DNA of 64,000 nt from Xanthobacter aminoxidans. GTDB taxonomy: Bacteria > Pseudomonadota > Alphaproteobacteria > Rhizobiales > Xanthobacteraceae. Positions 9,248-19,249 of this stretch are shown piece by piece. Where the stretch lies: NCBI RefSeq assembly GCF_023571765.1, contig NZ_JAMJXC010000012.1:62001-126000 (forward strand), given 5' to 3'. Position 1 is the stretch's first letter. Each line of letters opens with the position of its first letter. The notes beneath the pieces are model-generated. The model saw nothing but the letters and a program-made list of their open reading frames with translations, ran no database searches and was not told the origin of the DNA. A program made the position numbers and the translations under genes.

Positions 9248-10461
9248 CGGGCGCGGCTGCCCAGCGTGCGCAGGCGCAGCGCGTTGAGCTTGATGAAGCC
9301 GGCGGCGTCGCGGTGGTCGTAGGCGACGGCGCCTTCCTCGAACGTGACCAGCTCCTGGTTGTAGAGCGAGTAGGGGCTCTTGCGGCCGATGACGGTGGCG
9401 TTGCCCTTGTAGAGCTTCACCGTCACCTCGCCGGTCACATAGGCCTGCGAGTAATCGATGGCGGCCTGCAGCATCTCGCGCTCGGGCGAGAACCAGAAGC
9501 CGTTGTAGATCAGCTCCGCATAGCGGGGCATCAGCTCGTCCTTCAGGTGCGCCGCGCCGCGGTCCAGCGTGATGCTCTCGATGCCGCGGTGGGCCGCCAG
9601 CAGGATGGTGCCGCCGGGGGTCTCGTAGATGCCGCGGCTCTTCATGCCGACGAAGCGGTTCTCCACGAGGTCGAGGCGGCCGATGCCGTTGGCCTTGCCC
9701 AGCTCGTTGAGCTTGGTCAGCAGGCTCGCGGGGGAGAGCGCCTCGCCGTTGATGGCCACCGCGTCGCCCTTGTCGAAGGCGATGGTGATGATGGTCGCCT
9801 CGTCGGGAGCTTCCTCTGGCGAGATGGTGCGCTGGTAGACATATTCCGGCGCGTCGTCGGCCGGGTCTTCCAGCACCTTGCCCTCGGAGGAGGAGTGCAG
9901 GAGGTTCGCGTCCACCGAGAAGGGTGCCTCGCCGCGCTTGTCCTTGGCGATGGGGATCTGGTGCGCCTCGGCGAACTCCAGCAGGCGGGTGCGGGAGGTC
10001 AGGTCCCACTCGCGCCAGGGGGCGATGACGGTGATATCAGGCTCGAGGGCGTAATAGCCCAGCTCGAAGCGCACCTGATCGTTGCCCTTGCCGGTGGCGC
10101 CGTGGGCGACCGCATCGGCGCCCATCTTGCGGGCGATCTCGATCTGCTTCTTGGCGATCAGCGGGCGGGCGATGGAGGTGCCGAGCAGGTACAGGCCCTC
10201 ATACACCGCATTGGCGCGGAACATGGGGAACACGTAGTCCCGCACGAACTCCTCGCGCACGTCCTCGATGAAGATGTTCTCAGGCTTGATGCCGAGAAGC
10301 TCCGCCTTCTTGCGCGCCGGCTCCAGCTCCTCGCCCTGGCCGAGGTCGGCGGTGAAGGTGATCACCTCGCAATTGTAGGTGGTCTGGAGCCACTTCAGGA
10401 TGACCGAGGTGTCGAGCCCGCCGGAATAGGCCAGCACCACCTTCTTCACGTCACGCGCCAT
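9232..10461 (-). CDS. argG: Argininosuccinate synthase
   Basis: ArgG joins citrulline and aspartate with ATP to make argininosuccinate in arginine biosynthesis; it is cytosolic. The N-terminal ATP-pyrophosphatase loop AYSGGLDTS is intact, and [13 protein letters not shown] and [13 protein letters not shown] are family signatures. At 409 residues the length is normal. ATG 10461 is preferred over a GTG one codon upstream at 10464; GAGAGACG lies just before. No other arg gene is nearby, so it appears to be transcribed alone. Its 3' end is tandemly duplicated (see the repeat at 9214-9247). The 104-base gap to lodA holds a possible weak stem (GCCGGGG with CCCCGGC). Confidence 0.98.
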   Translation of the reverse strand: MARDVKKVVLAYSGGLDTSVILKWLQTTYNCEVITFTADLGQGEELEPARKKAELLGIKPENIFIEDVREEFVRDYVFPMFRANAVYEGLYLLGTSIARPLIAKKQIEIARKMGADAVAHGATGKGNDQVRFELGYYALEPDITVIAPWREWDLTSRTRLLEFAEAHQIPIAKDKRGEAPFSVDANLLHSSSEGKVLEDPADDAPEYVYQRTISPEEAPDEATIITIAFDKGDAVAINGEALSPASLLTKLNELGKANGIGRLDLVENRFVGMKSRGIYETPGGTILLAAHRGIESITLDRGAAHLKDELMPRYAELIYNGFWFSPEREMLQAAIDYSQAYVTGEVTVKLYKGNATVIGRKSPYSLYNQELVTFEEGAVAYDHRDAAGFIKLNALRLRTLGSRARKISE

Positions 10462-10570
10462 CACGTCTCTCGGATGTTCGGGGAAAATCGGCGCGGACTA
10501 TAGGCGCGCGCGGCGGCGTGGCAAGCCGTCTCGGTCAAGGATGGAGTCCGGCGGCGGGTCAGGCGGCTTG

Positions 10571-11320
10571 TCAGGCCTTGCCGAGAAGCCGGCGCAGGTT
10601 CGCCTGGAGAGCGAGGCCGGCATTGCCGATGGCGTCTTCCACGGAGGCATCGGTGGGGCTGCGCGACCGGTCGTAGAGCCACAGTCGCATCAGCACGATC
10701 AGCAGGATGACCAGCACGCCGGAAAACACCACATCGGTGAAGAAGTGCCCGCCGAAGGCGATGCGCAACCCGCCGGCCAGCGCGCCGAACGAGACCGCCG
10801 CCACCATCGCCACCGCCCCCGCCGGGCCGGACACGAGGCTCGCCGGAGCCACCAGCCAGAAGCCCAGCGAGCCCTCGCCCGAAACGAAGGAGCAGTTGCT
10901 GGGGCAGGTGCCATCGGTGGCATACCAGGGGCGGAAGGTGTCCTTGCCGCCGAAGGAGTCCACATGCACCGGCCGCGGCCGGCCCCAATGCTCCTTGAGG
11001 ATGCCGTTGACGAGGAGGCCCGGCCCCAGCGCCATGGTGACGGCGAGCAGCACCGCCGCCCGCGCCGGCATGAACATTTTACCCCGGGGGAAAATGAATT
11101 TGAGGATGATGGCGGCGAAGGCCGGGCCGGCGAAGACCCAGGGCAGCCAGTTGGCGAGGGTGCGGATATTGGCCGCCCAGCCGAGACCGGCGACGCCGAA
11201 AGTGCGCCGGCTGGCGTTCCAGAACAGGCTGGAGATGGCCATGTCCCATTCGGGGAACACCGTGAACAGGATCGCCACCGCGGCCCCGATCACCAGCGCG
11301 AAGAACAGCACCCACTTCAC
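10571..11320 (-). CDS. PAP2-family membrane phosphatase
   Basis: This 249-residue integral membrane phosphatase belongs to the PAP2 superfamily, which acts on lipid phosphates or diphosphates (phosphatidic acid, undecaprenyl diphosphate or lipid A). The three active-site blocks are visible: KEHWGRPRP, the SGE form of block two (SFVSGEGS instead of PSGH), and GLRIAFGGHFFTD with its Arg, His and Asp. About six hydrophobic helices surround them. The SGE variant occurs in LpxE-like lipid A phosphatases, so a cell-envelope lipid role is plausible but unproven. The gene is divergent from an HCCA isomerase-like gene. Confidence 0.88.
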   Translation of the reverse strand: MKWVLFFALVIGAAVAILFTVFPEWDMAISSLFWNASRRTFGVAGLGWAANIRTLANWLPWVFAGPAFAAIILKFIFPRGKMFMPARAAVLLAVTMALGPGLLVNGILKEHWGRPRPVHVDSFGGKDTFRPWYATDGTCPSNCSFVSGEGSLGFWLVAPASLVSGPAGAVAMVAAVSFGALAGGLRIAFGGHFFTDVVFSGVLVILLIVLMRLWLYDRSRSPTDASVEDAIGNAGLALQANLRRLLGKA

Positions 11321-11430
11321 CGTGTCGCCAGCTCCGATCCGGAATTGATCCAGCCGATTGATTCAGACCCTTGCATGCGGAGCTTCCCCCGCCGCACTCT
11401 TCCGCCGCGATGTACAGGCCGGAGACGCCC

Positions 11431-12045
11431 ATGGCCAGCGGCAGCCTCGATTTCTATTACGAGTTCGCCTCGCCCTATTCCTATCTCGCCGCCTGCCGCA
11501 TCGCCGCTTTGGCCGAGCTTGCGGACGTGCGGGTGCACTGGAAGCCGTTCCTGCTCGGCCCCATCTTCGCCGCGCAGGGCTATGCAAGCTCGCCGTTCAA
11601 CGTCTATCCCCTGAAGGGTGCGCATATGTGGCGGGATCTCGACCGCCTCGCCGCCGCCCAGCGCCTGCCGCCCATCACCAAGCCGGCCACCTTTCCGGCC
11701 AACGGCCTTCTGGCGGCGCGGGTGGCGATGCACCTCAACGATGCGTGCCGCCCCTCCTTCACCCGCGCCTTGTTCTCCGCCGAATTCGCGCAGGGGCGCG
11801 ACATTTCGGACCGGGAGACCATCCGTCAGGTGCTCGCCGGCCTCGGCCACTTCTGGGACGAGGTGATCGCCGACGCCGAATCCGAGGTGAACAAGGCGCG
11901 TCTGCGCGCGCAGACCGAGGAGGCGCAGGCCCGCGGCGTGTTCGGCGCGCCCACCTTCTTCACCACCGACGGCGAGCTGTTCTGGGGCAACGACCGGCTG
12001 GAAATGGCGCTGGAGCACGCCCGAAGCCTCGCCCGGAAGGGGTGA
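11431..12045 (+). CDS. 2-hydroxychromene-2-carboxylate isomerase family (DsbA/kappa-GST fold)
   Basis: This 204-residue protein of the DsbA-like kappa-class GST fold resembles HCCA isomerase. Those enzymes isomerise a naphthalene-pathway intermediate with glutathione as cofactor. The N-terminal DFYYEFASPYSYLAACR carries the family Ser in place of the DsbA cysteines, and GVFGAPTFFTTDGELFWGNDRL is the characteristic cis-proline region and C-terminal signature. Start ATG 11431 is chosen because GGAG lies six bases before it; an upstream in-frame ATG at 11410 has no such site. No aromatic-degradation genes surround it, so a general glutathione-linked role is as likely as naphthalene breakdown. 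Confidence 0.88.
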   Translation: MASGSLDFYYEFASPYSYLAACRIAALAELADVRVHWKPFLLGPIFAAQGYASSPFNVYPLKGAHMWRDLDRLAAAQRLPPITKPATFPANGLLAARVAMHLNDACRPSFTRALFSAEFAQGRDISDRETIRQVLAGLGHFWDEVIADAESEVNKARLRAQTEEAQARGVFGAPTFFTTDGELFWGNDRLEMALEHARSLARKG

Positions 12046-12205
12046 GGGACGACCGTTTCCCCCGGCGGCGATCTGCGGGAGCCGCATCCCAAGCCGCATC
12101 CCAGAAGAATGCGGTCCAGCACCGTTGCCCCTTTTCGGCCCGGAGTTGGCGGTACGGCGTTCATCCTTGATGAGCATGCCGTGCGTCAGCACCAAAGGGG
12201 GATCG

Positions 12206-13453
12206 GTGGACGTTGTATTTCTGGACGGCGGTCTGAATGCCGTTGGCGGGCACAGCTACAGCCTGGTCAGGACGGTGGGGGCCGCGGTCGCGGCGCGGGG
12301 CCATCGCGTGCGGATCTTCGGCATGCGCAGCATGAATCGGGAGATGGCGGACGAGCTGGGTGCCATCCCCCATTTCAGCGCATCGCTCTATGACAGCGTC
12401 CAGCCGACGCGGTGGGAACTGGCCAGGCACCGCCTCGGGGGCGCCGTGCGTCTGCGACATGCCCGCTCGCACCTTCTGCGGGAGCGGCTCAGTGCGGAAC
12501 GGCTCAACTCCGGCTTTCGCGCCGATCTGGAGGCCTTGCCCGCCGGTGTGCTGGCGCGGGGATCGCTCGTAATCTTCCCTAACGTCATGCAGAACCAGAT
12601 CATGGGTGTCGTCCAGGCGCTGAGCGCGCTGCCGGAGGCCGGACGGCCCCGCGTCGTCTGCCAGCTGATGTTCGCGCCCGACTGGCTGCCCTGGCGACGG
12701 TCCGGCCAGCTGGGACCGGGCATCTACAGGCAGGCGTTCGCGCTGGCGCGGCCGCTGCTGGGCCGCAGCCTCGTGTTCGGCACCGAAAATGCGGCCATCG
12801 CCGATCTCTACCGGGAGGGCTACGGCATCGATCCCATCCGCCTTCCGGTTCCGTTCGGCAATGTGGAGCGGGCGCGGCCGTTGCCGGAGCGGCCGGTGTT
12901 CGGCTTCTTCGGCGTTTCCAAGAACGACAAGGGGTTTCATCTCCTGCCCGAGGCCATCTGCCTGTGCCGGGAGCAGGGCCTCGCCGCGGATTTCGTGGTC
13001 CAGGTGCAGCAGTGCGGGCACGAGGCCGAGACGGCGGCGGCCGAGCGTGCGCTGCGTGCGCTCCCTTATGTGCGCGTCATCGACGGGGTTCTGACGGACG
13101 AGGCCTTCGCCGCGGAATCCCGCAAGGTGGATGCCATGCTGCTGCCCTATGACCCCGAGGTGTTCGGCATGCGCGGCTCGGGCATCTTCACCCAGTCCGC
13201 CGCTGCCGGACGGCCGGTGGTGGCCGCCGCCGGGACGTTCGCCGGCTCATCGGTCGCCAGCGGCGCGGCCGAGGGGGAGGTCTTCGCCCCTTACGACGCC
13301 GCCACCTTCGCCGGTGCGATCCTGCGGCTGGCCGGCCGACTCAGGGACAGCCATGCGCGCGCCGCGCAGCTCGCCGGCCGGTTCGCGCAGGCGACCAGCG
13401 CGGAGGCCTATGTGGATGCCTTGCTGGCGCAGGCGGAGCCCCCGTCCGCCTGA
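12206..13453 (+). CDS. Glycosyltransferase-like protein (GT-B fold, GT4-like)
   Basis: The 415-residue protein looks like a GT-B glycosyltransferase. The N-terminal [18 protein letters not shown] resembles the glycine-rich loop of GT4 enzymes. The C-terminal half has [22 protein letters not shown] and then [28 protein letters not shown], the region that binds the nucleotide sugar and contains the family Glu. Start GTG 12206 has AAGGGGGATC before it; ATG codons at 12170 and 12176 are in-frame alternatives with weaker sites. No signal peptide or membrane segment is seen. It stands alone, with no polysaccharide cluster around it, so donor and acceptor cannot be named. Confidence 0.75.
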   Translation: MDVVFLDGGLNAVGGHSYSLVRTVGAAVAARGHRVRIFGMRSMNREMADELGAIPHFSASLYDSVQPTRWELARHRLGGAVRLRHARSHLLRERLSAERLNSGFRADLEALPAGVLARGSLVIFPNVMQNQIMGVVQALSALPEAGRPRVVCQLMFAPDWLPWRRSGQLGPGIYRQAFALARPLLGRSLVFGTENAAIADLYREGYGIDPIRLPVPFGNVERARPLPERPVFGFFGVSKNDKGFHLLPEAICLCREQGLAADFVVQVQQCGHEAETAAAERALRALPYVRVIDGVLTDEAFAAESRKVDAMLLPYDPEVFGMRGSGIFTQSAAAGRPVVAAAGTFAGSSVASGAAEGEVFAPYDAATFAGAILRLAGRLRDSHARAAQLAGRFAQATSAEAYVDALLAQAEPPSA

Positions 13454-13590
13454 GCCCGGCCGGGCCGGTGCTCCGGGGCGACCTGCGGCGCTTTTTCCCC
13501 TCGCGCGTCACCGGGCCTGTCGCAATGCCGGTCCGCTCTGATATATGCGCGTCACACACAAGCGACGAAACCGCGACGAAGGCTTCACTC

Positions 13591-14289
13591 ATGGCGAATG
13601 TCACTGCTTTCCCGGACAAGGCTACCATCGCCGAGCAGACGGCGCGGATGCTGCTCGAGGTCGAGGCGGTGCGCTTTTCCTCCGGCGAGCCCTTCATCTT
13701 CACCTCGGGCTGGGCGAGCCCGGTCTATATCGACTGCCGGCGCCTCATCTCCTTCCCCCGCGTGCGCCAGACGCTGGTGGATTTCGGCATCTCCACCATC
13801 TACCGCGAGATCGGCTACGAGCAGTTCGACACGGTGGCGGGCGGCGAGACGGCGGGCATTCCTTTCGCCGCCTGGGTCGCCGACCGGATGATGCTGCCCA
13901 TGCAGTATGTGCGCAAGAAGCCCAAGGGCTTCGGCCGCAACGCCCAGATCGAGGGCCACCTCGCCCCCGGCGAGCGGGTGCTCCTGGTCGAGGACCTGAC
14001 CACCGACGGCAAGAGCAAGGTCAATTTCGTCAATGCCTTGCGTGAGGCCGGGGCGGAGTGCCAGCACTGCTTCGTGTTCTTCTATTACGACATCTTCTCC
14101 GAGGCCTCGGGCATCCTGGACAGCGCCGGCCTCAGCCTCCACCGCCTCGCCACCTGGTGGGACGTGCTGGCGCAGGTGAAGAAGATGAATCGCTTCGAAT
14201 CGAAGCAGGTGGCCGAGATCGAATCGTTCCTCAACGATCCGCACAGCTGGTCCAAGGCCCACGGCGGCACCGCCACCACCGGCGAGTGA
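13591..14289 (+). CDS. pyrE: Orotate phosphoribosyltransferase
   Basis: PyrE transfers ribose-5-phosphate from PRPP to orotate to give OMP in pyrimidine synthesis. The PRPP-binding motif [14 protein letters not shown] is present, and [17 protein letters not shown] is the flexible catalytic loop. The protein is 232 residues, normal for the alphaproteobacterial form. ATG 13591 is chosen because conservation begins there; longer in-frame openings from 13468 add an unlikely N-terminus. It lies 8 bases upstream of pyrD, so the two are probably one operon. Confidence 0.97.
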   Translation: MANVTAFPDKATIAEQTARMLLEVEAVRFSSGEPFIFTSGWASPVYIDCRRLISFPRVRQTLVDFGISTIYREIGYEQFDTVAGGETAGIPFAAWVADRMMLPMQYVRKKPKGFGRNAQIEGHLAPGERVLLVEDLTTDGKSKVNFVNALREAGAECQHCFVFFYYDIFSEASGILDSAGLSLHRLATWWDVLAQVKKMNRFESKQVAEIESFLNDPHSWSKAHGGTATTGE

Positions 14290-14297
14290 CGCCCTTC

Positions 14298-15368
14298 ATG
14301 GATCTCTACGCCCTTGTTCGGCCCTTCCTCGGGCTGGTGACCCCCGAGCGGGCGCACGGCTATGCCGTCCGCGCCTTGGCGCGGGGGCTGATGCCGAACC
14401 TCTCCGGCCATGACGACCCGGTGCTCGCGACCCGCGTGTGGGGCCTCGATTTCCCCAATCCCGTCGGCCTCGCAGCCGGCTTCGACAAGCATTGCGAGGT
14501 GGCGGACGGCCTGTTGAAGATGGGCTTCGGCTTCGCCGAGATGGGCACCGTCACGCCCCGCCCGCAGCCGGGCAACCCGCAGCCGCGCCTGTTCCGGCTG
14601 GAGGAGGACGAGGCGGTCATCAACCGCTTCGGCTTCAACAGCGAGGGCCTCGCCCCGTTCGTCTACCGGCTGGCCAAGCGCCGCTCGGCGGGCGGCAAGG
14701 GCATCCTCGGCGCCAATGTGGGGAAGAACAAGGAGAGCGAGGACACGCTGGAGGATTACGCCGCCGGCGTTTCCGCCACCTGCCGGCTCGCCGATTATAT
14801 CGTGTGCAACATTTCCTCCCCCAACACGCCGGGCCTGCGCGCCCTGCAGGCGCGGGCGGAGATGGAGGCGCTGCTCGCCCATCTCGTCGGCGTGCGCAAC
14901 GCCTCGGTGCCCGACCCGGCCGAACGCCCGCCGCTGCTGGTGAAGGTGGCGCCCGACCTCGACGACGCCGGCCTCGCCGACGTGGCCGAGGTGGCGCTGG
15001 AGACCGGGATCGACGGCATCATCATGGGTAACACCACCCTGTCGCGCCCGGCGAGCCTGCACAGCGCACACAAGGGCGAGGCCGGCGGCCTCTCCGGCAA
15101 GCCGCTCATGTCGCTCTCCACCGAGCGGCTCGGCGCGCTCTATCGCCTCGTGGGTGGCCGGCTGCCGCTGGTCGGCTCGGGCGGCATCAGCTCGGGCGCC
15201 GACGCCTATGCCAAGATCCGGGCGGGGGCGAGCCTCGTGCAGCTCTATTCCGCGCTGGTGTTCCACGGCCCCGGCCTCGTCGGCCGCATCAAGACCGACC
15301 TTGCCGCCCGCCTGAAGGCCGACGGCTTCGCCCATGTGGCGGACGCGGTGGGCGCGGACGTCCGCTGA
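14298..15368 (+). CDS. pyrD: Dihydroorotate dehydrogenase (quinone), class 2
   Basis: PyrD oxidises dihydroorotate to orotate and passes electrons to quinone at the inner membrane. At 356 residues it has the class 2 N-terminal helical extension that binds membrane quinone, then GLAAGFDK, the FMN and substrate region NISSPNTPGLR with its catalytic Ser, KVAPDLDDAGL, and the phosphate-binding GSGGISSGADAY. It directly follows pyrE, giving the two steps around orotate. No ribosome-binding site stands out in the 8-base gap; one may lie in the end of pyrE. Confidence 0.97.
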   Translation: MDLYALVRPFLGLVTPERAHGYAVRALARGLMPNLSGHDDPVLATRVWGLDFPNPVGLAAGFDKHCEVADGLLKMGFGFAEMGTVTPRPQPGNPQPRLFRLEEDEAVINRFGFNSEGLAPFVYRLAKRRSAGGKGILGANVGKNKESEDTLEDYAAGVSATCRLADYIVCNISSPNTPGLRALQARAEMEALLAHLVGVRNASVPDPAERPPLLVKVAPDLDDAGLADVAEVALETGIDGIIMGNTTLSRPASLHSAHKGEAGGLSGKPLMSLSTERLGALYRLVGGRLPLVGSGGISSGADAYAKIRAGASLVQLYSALVFHGPGLVGRIKTDLAARLKADGFAHVADAVGADVR

Positions 15369-15448
15369 TCCCCCGGTGGCACGCCGCGCTTGACCGCGGC
15401 GGCTACTCTGTTACCCCTGATGCTCCTTCCTCCTGACGGTGGGGCATC

Positions 15449-16480
15449 ATGGCCGGGCTGGATCGACGCGCCTTCCTCTCTCTTTTCGGCGCGGCGGCGC
15501 TTCTACCGACTGTACGGCCTGCCGTGGCGCGGCCGGCGGTGTTCCCCCCGGCGGACCGCGAGCTGATGGTCCCCGTTAAGGGCGGGCGCATCTATGTGCG
15601 CACCAACGGGGTGAGCGCGAACGGCAGACTGCCGGTGCTGCTCCTCCACGGCGGGCCGGGCGGGATGCATTCCACCTTCCACGACCCGCTGGAGCTGGCC
15701 GACGAGCGCATGGTGGTGCTCTATGACCAGCTCGACAGCGGCCGCTCCGACCATCCCGACGATCCCGCCAACTGGACCGTTCCCCGCTTCGCCGACGAGA
15801 TCGACGCCGTCGCCGCCGCGCTCGGCCTCGCGCGCTTCCATGTGCTGGGGCACAGCTGGGGCGCCACCATCGCGCTGGAATGGGCGGCGCGGAAGCCCGC
15901 GACGCTGGCCGGGCTCGTGCTGGCCAGCCCCTTCATCTCCGGCAAAAGCTGGATCGCCGATGTGACTGCCCGCCGCGCGGCGCTGCCGGCGGACGTGCAG
16001 GCGGTGATCGACGCCTGCGAGGCCAAAGCCCCGCCGCCGCCCGCCACCTGCGATGCCGCCGCCGGCGCCTTCTACGCCGCCTTCAACCGGCGCGAGCCGC
16101 TGCCGGCCATGCGCAAGGCCTACGAGGCGGCGCAGAACCTGAAACTCAACGAAAGGTTGTATGTCGCCATGAACGGCGCCGGCGAGTTCACCCAGACCGG
16201 CACGCTGAAGGATTACGGTGGGGAACCCTTTCTGGCGCGGCTCGACGGGGCGCGCACCCTGTTCGTGATCGGCCAGTATGACGAGACGCGAATCTCCACC
16301 GTCGCGGCCTTTGCCGAGCAGGTGCCCGGCGGCGCCGAGTTCGCGGTGATCCCCGGCGCCGCCCACGGCATCTTCAACGACCGCCCCGAGGAGTCGGTGG
16401 CGGTGGTGCGCGGCTTCCTGCGCCGGCAGGATGCCTTGGCGCAGAAGGACATGCCGGTGGCGCAGGGCACCAAGCCCTGA
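15449..16480 (+). CDS. Exported alpha/beta hydrolase, proline iminopeptidase-like (S33)
   Basis: The 343-residue protein has a Tat-type signal (DRRAFLSLFGAAALL then an alanine-rich stretch to about residue 28) and an alpha/beta-hydrolase domain. The oxyanion motif HGGPGG, the nucleophile elbow GHSWGA and a C-terminal His in IPGAAHGIF match the S33 proline iminopeptidase group; the Asp is probably in GQYDETR. These enzymes remove N-terminal proline or hydrolyse amides and esters; the substrate here is unknown. The gene stands 80 bases after pyrD and is convergent with mscL, 18 bases apart. Confidence 0.85.
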   Translation: MAGLDRRAFLSLFGAAALLPTVRPAVARPAVFPPADRELMVPVKGGRIYVRTNGVSANGRLPVLLLHGGPGGMHSTFHDPLELADERMVVLYDQLDSGRSDHPDDPANWTVPRFADEIDAVAAALGLARFHVLGHSWGATIALEWAARKPATLAGLVLASPFISGKSWIADVTARRAALPADVQAVIDACEAKAPPPPATCDAAAGAFYAAFNRREPLPAMRKAYEAAQNLKLNERLYVAMNGAGEFTQTGTLKDYGGEPFLARLDGARTLFVIGQYDETRISTVAAFAEQVPGGAEFAVIPGAAHGIFNDRPEESVAVVRGFLRRQDALAQKDMPVAQGTKP

Positions 16481-16498
16481 GCCACACCTGTTCGGGCT

Positions 16499-16969
16499 TC
16501 ACATCGTCGGCGGGGCGGGCGGCGCGGGCGTCACCGGCGGGCGGGCAGCGGGCCGCTCGGAGGCGAGGATGTCGCGAATCTCCATCAGCAGCGCCTCGGT
16601 CTTGGTCGGCGCGGCCGGCGGCTTGCCCGCCTCGGCCCGGCGCAAGGCGTTGATGCCGCGCACCACGAGGAAGAGCACACCCGCCACGATGATGAAATTG
16701 ATGGCGATGGTGATGAATGAGCCATACGCTAATACCGCTCCCTGCTTCTTGGCGTCGGCGAGGTTCGCGGCGGTCACCGACTTCGAGAGCGGAATGAAAT
16801 AGTTCGAGAAGTCGAGCCCGCCCGTGACCGCGCCGATGACCGGCATGAACACGTCGCCCACCAGCGAGGTGACGATATTGCCGAAGGCGGCACCGATGAT
16901 GACACCTATCGCCAGGTCCACCACGTTGCCGCGGACCGCGAACTCCTTGAACTCCTTGAGAATCGGCAT
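16499..16969 (-). CDS. mscL: Large-conductance mechanosensitive channel MscL
   Basis: MscL is the homopentameric inner-membrane channel that opens under high membrane tension to release solutes after hypo-osmotic shock. The N-terminus [26 protein letters not shown] (positions 16969 leftward) is the amphipathic helix plus TM1 with the gate; TM2 is the stretch [20 protein letters not shown]. The 156-residue length is normal. ATG 16969 has GGGAGCA upstream. The C-terminus is unusually rich in Pro and Ala. It is divergent from fabA across 295 bases. Confidence 0.97.
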   Translation of the reverse strand: MPILKEFKEFAVRGNVVDLAIGVIIGAAFGNIVTSLVGDVFMPVIGAVTGGLDFSNYFIPLSKSVTAANLADAKKQGAVLAYGSFITIAINFIIVAGVLFLVVRGINALRRAEAGKPPAAPTKTEALLMEIRDILASERPAARPPVTPAPPAPPTM

Positions 16970-17264
16970 TGCGTGCTCCCGCCCGATGTCGCGACCGGGG
17001 CGCCGATGCGCCCCACTCCTTGGCGATACCATAGCCCAGTGCCCCAAGGGCAACGCCCGAGTTGCCGATCCGGTTCGCCCGGCGCGGCCGGATATCGCGC
17101 GCATCGTGCCACCCGTGACGCTTTCATGACTTTGAGCGCGCCCCTGCCTATGTTAGGGAGTGCCCGCCACCGATGGCGGGGGCGGCCCTTGCGGGCTCAT
17201 CAACAGCAACCCTCGGCTGCCCTTGCGGGCGGTGCAGAGGCGGCAAACGGCGACACTGGCAAGA

Positions 17265-17807
17265 ATGGCGGACCGGCAGACCAGCTTCGATTATGAGGAT
17301 CTCCTCGCGTGCGGACGTGGCGAGCTGTTCGGGGCCGGAAACGCGCAATTGCCGCTGCCGCCCATGCTGATGTTCGACCGGATCACGGAAATCTCGGAGA
17401 CCGGCGGCGAATTCGGCAAGGGCATGGTGCGCGCCGAGCTGGACGTGAATCCGGACCTCTGGTTCTTCGCCTGCCACTTCAAGGGCGATCCCGTCATGCC
17501 CGGCTGCCTCGGCCTTGACGCCATGTGGCAGCTCGTGGGCTTCCATCTCGGCTGGCTCGGCTCGTCCGGCCGCGGCCGGGCGCTGGGCCTTGGCGAACTG
17601 AAATTCTCCGGCCAGGTTCTCCCGGGCGTGAAGAAGGTGGTCTACGGCATCGAGTTCAAGCGCGTCATGCGCTCCAAGCTGGTGCTCGGCATCGCCGACG
17701 GCTGGCTGGCGGCGGACGGCGAGGTGATCTACCGCGCCAAGGATCTGAAGGTGGGCCTGTTCCAGGCCGAGACGGCACCCCAGCCCGCAGGCGCCGCGAG
17801 CGCCTGA
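17265..17807 (+). CDS. fabA: 3-hydroxydecanoyl-ACP dehydratase/isomerase FabA
   Basis: FabA dehydrates 3-hydroxydecanoyl-ACP and isomerises the product to cis-3-decenoyl-ACP, the branch point of unsaturated fatty acids. The active-site His and Asp are seen in [24 protein letters not shown] (residues about 66-89). The 180-residue length is standard. The start is ATG 17265, where family similarity begins. It is followed by fabB and fabI on the same strand, the usual alphaproteobacterial order. In many Hyphomicrobiales irr lies just upstream of fabA; here mscL takes that side. Confidence 0.97.
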   Translation: MADRQTSFDYEDLLACGRGELFGAGNAQLPLPPMLMFDRITEISETGGEFGKGMVRAELDVNPDLWFFACHFKGDPVMPGCLGLDAMWQLVGFHLGWLGSSGRGRALGLGELKFSGQVLPGVKKVVYGIEFKRVMRSKLVLGIADGWLAADGEVIYRAKDLKVGLFQAETAPQPAGAASA

Positions 17808-17862
17808 CAAGGCCTCGCCACGATCTGCGGCGACACTGGGTGCACTCCAATGGGGATTTGAC

Positions 17863-19080
17863 ATGCGGCGCGTCGTCGTCACCGGGATGGGCATTGTCTC
17901 GTCCATCGGCAACAACACGCAGGAGGTTCTTGCCAGCCTGCGCGAAGCCAAGAGCGGTATTTCCTTCGCCGAGGACTATTCCCGGCTCGGATTCCGGTCC
18001 CAGGTGCACGGTGCGCCGACCCTGAATGCGGAAGAGGTCGTTGACCGCCGCGCCATGCGCTTCCACGGCGGCGGCACCGCGTGGAACCACGTGGCCATGG
18101 AACAGGCCATCCGCGATTCGGGCCTTGAGCCGAACGAGGTGTCCAACATCCGCACCGGCCTCGTGATGGGCTCGGGCGGCTCCTCCACCAAGACCATCGT
18201 CGACTCGGCCGACATCACCCGCGAGAAGGGGCCGAAGCGCGTCGGCCCGTTCGCGGTGCCCAAGGCCATGGGCTCCACCGCCTCGGCGACGCTCTCCACC
18301 TGGTTCAAGATCAAGGGCCTGAGCTATTCCATCTCGGCCGCCTGCGCGACCACCAACATCTGCATCGGCAATGCCTACGAGCTGATCCAGTATGGCAAGC
18401 AGGACATCATCTTCGCCGGCGGCTGCGAGGACCTGCACTGGACGCTTTCCGTGCTGTTCGACGGCATGGGCGCCATGTCGTCCAACTTCAACGACCGCCC
18501 GGCGGTGGCCTCCCGCGCCTATGACAAGAACCGGGACGGCTTCGTCATCTCCGGCGGCGCCGGCGTCCTCGTGCTGGAAGAGTTGGAGCACGCCAAGGCC
18601 CGCGGCGCGCGCATCTATGGCGAAATCGCCGGCTATGGCGCCACCTCCGACGGCGTGGACATGGTGGCCCCCTCGGGCGAGGGCGCCGAGCGCGCCATGA
18701 AGCTCGCCATCTCCGGCATCAAGGCGCCCATCGACTACATCAATCCCCACGCCACCTCGACGCCCATCGGCGATCTCAAGGAGATCGAGGCGATCCGCGC
18801 GGTGTTCGGCGACAAGTGCCCGCCCATCTCGGCCACCAAGTCGCTCACCGGCCACTCGCAGGGCGCCACCGGCGTGCACGAGGCGATCTACTCCATCCTC
18901 ATGATGCAGAACGGCTTCATCGCCGAGAGCGCCAACATCGAGGAAATCGACCCGGCCTTCGCCGACATGCCCATCGTGCGCAAGCGGGTGGACAACGTGA
19001 AGCTCGGCCATGTGCTGTCCAACGGCTTCGGCTTCGGCGGCACCAATGCCAGCCTCGTCATCAAGCACGTGGATGCCTGA
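17863..19080 (+). CDS. fabB: 3-oxoacyl-ACP synthase I FabB
   Basis: FabB condenses malonyl-ACP with acyl-ACP and elongates cis-3-decenoyl-ACP made by FabA. The catalytic triad is Cys161 (SAACATTN), His296 (NPHATSTP) and His331 ([10 protein letters not shown]). The glycine-rich end [13 protein letters not shown] is intact. The 405-residue length is normal. It follows fabA by 55 bases. The last codons, including the stop, are repeated in a tandem array just downstream (19069-19135). Confidence 0.98.
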   Translation: MRRVVVTGMGIVSSIGNNTQEVLASLREAKSGISFAEDYSRLGFRSQVHGAPTLNAEEVVDRRAMRFHGGGTAWNHVAMEQAIRDSGLEPNEVSNIRTGLVMGSGGSSTKTIVDSADITREKGPKRVGPFAVPKAMGSTASATLSTWFKIKGLSYSISAACATTNICIGNAYELIQYGKQDIIFAGGCEDLHWTLSVLFDGMGAMSSNFNDRPAVASRAYDKNRDGFVISGGAGVLVLEELEHAKARGARIYGEIAGYGATSDGVDMVAPSGEGAERAMKLAISGIKAPIDYINPHATSTPIGDLKEIEAIRAVFGDKCPPISATKSLTGHSQGATGVHEAIYSILMMQNGFIAESANIEEIDPAFADMPIVRKRVDNVKLGHVLSNGFGFGGTNASLVIKHVDA

Positions 19081-19135
19081 CGCAGGTGGACGCCTGAGGC
19101 AGGTGGACGCCTGAAACTGCTGGACGCCTGCTGCT
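19069..19135 (+). repeat. Tandem 17-base repeat overlapping the fabB stop codon
   Basis: Four imperfect 17-base units start at 19069, 19086, 19103 and about 19120. The shared core is GTGGA(T/C)GCCTGA. The first contains the true fabB end (Val-Asp-Ala-stop). Units two and three repeat the TGA 17 and 34 bases later, which places stops in all three frames. The fourth unit has lost the stop (CCTGCT). Confidence 0.85.
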
Positions 19136-19249
19136 CCGATAGGGCGGCGTTCAGGATTGGTCATCAATGGTGAGCCGGCGCTGGCCGAAACGCGATGGCG
19201 TGGCCGGGCGCCGTCTGCTATCGGCGTCTCAGGCGCAAGAGGGTAGGTT

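Noticed and set aside
17140-17160. TTGAGC and TATGTT upstream of fabA as a promoter
   Set aside because: The spacing is only 11 bases, too short for sigma70.
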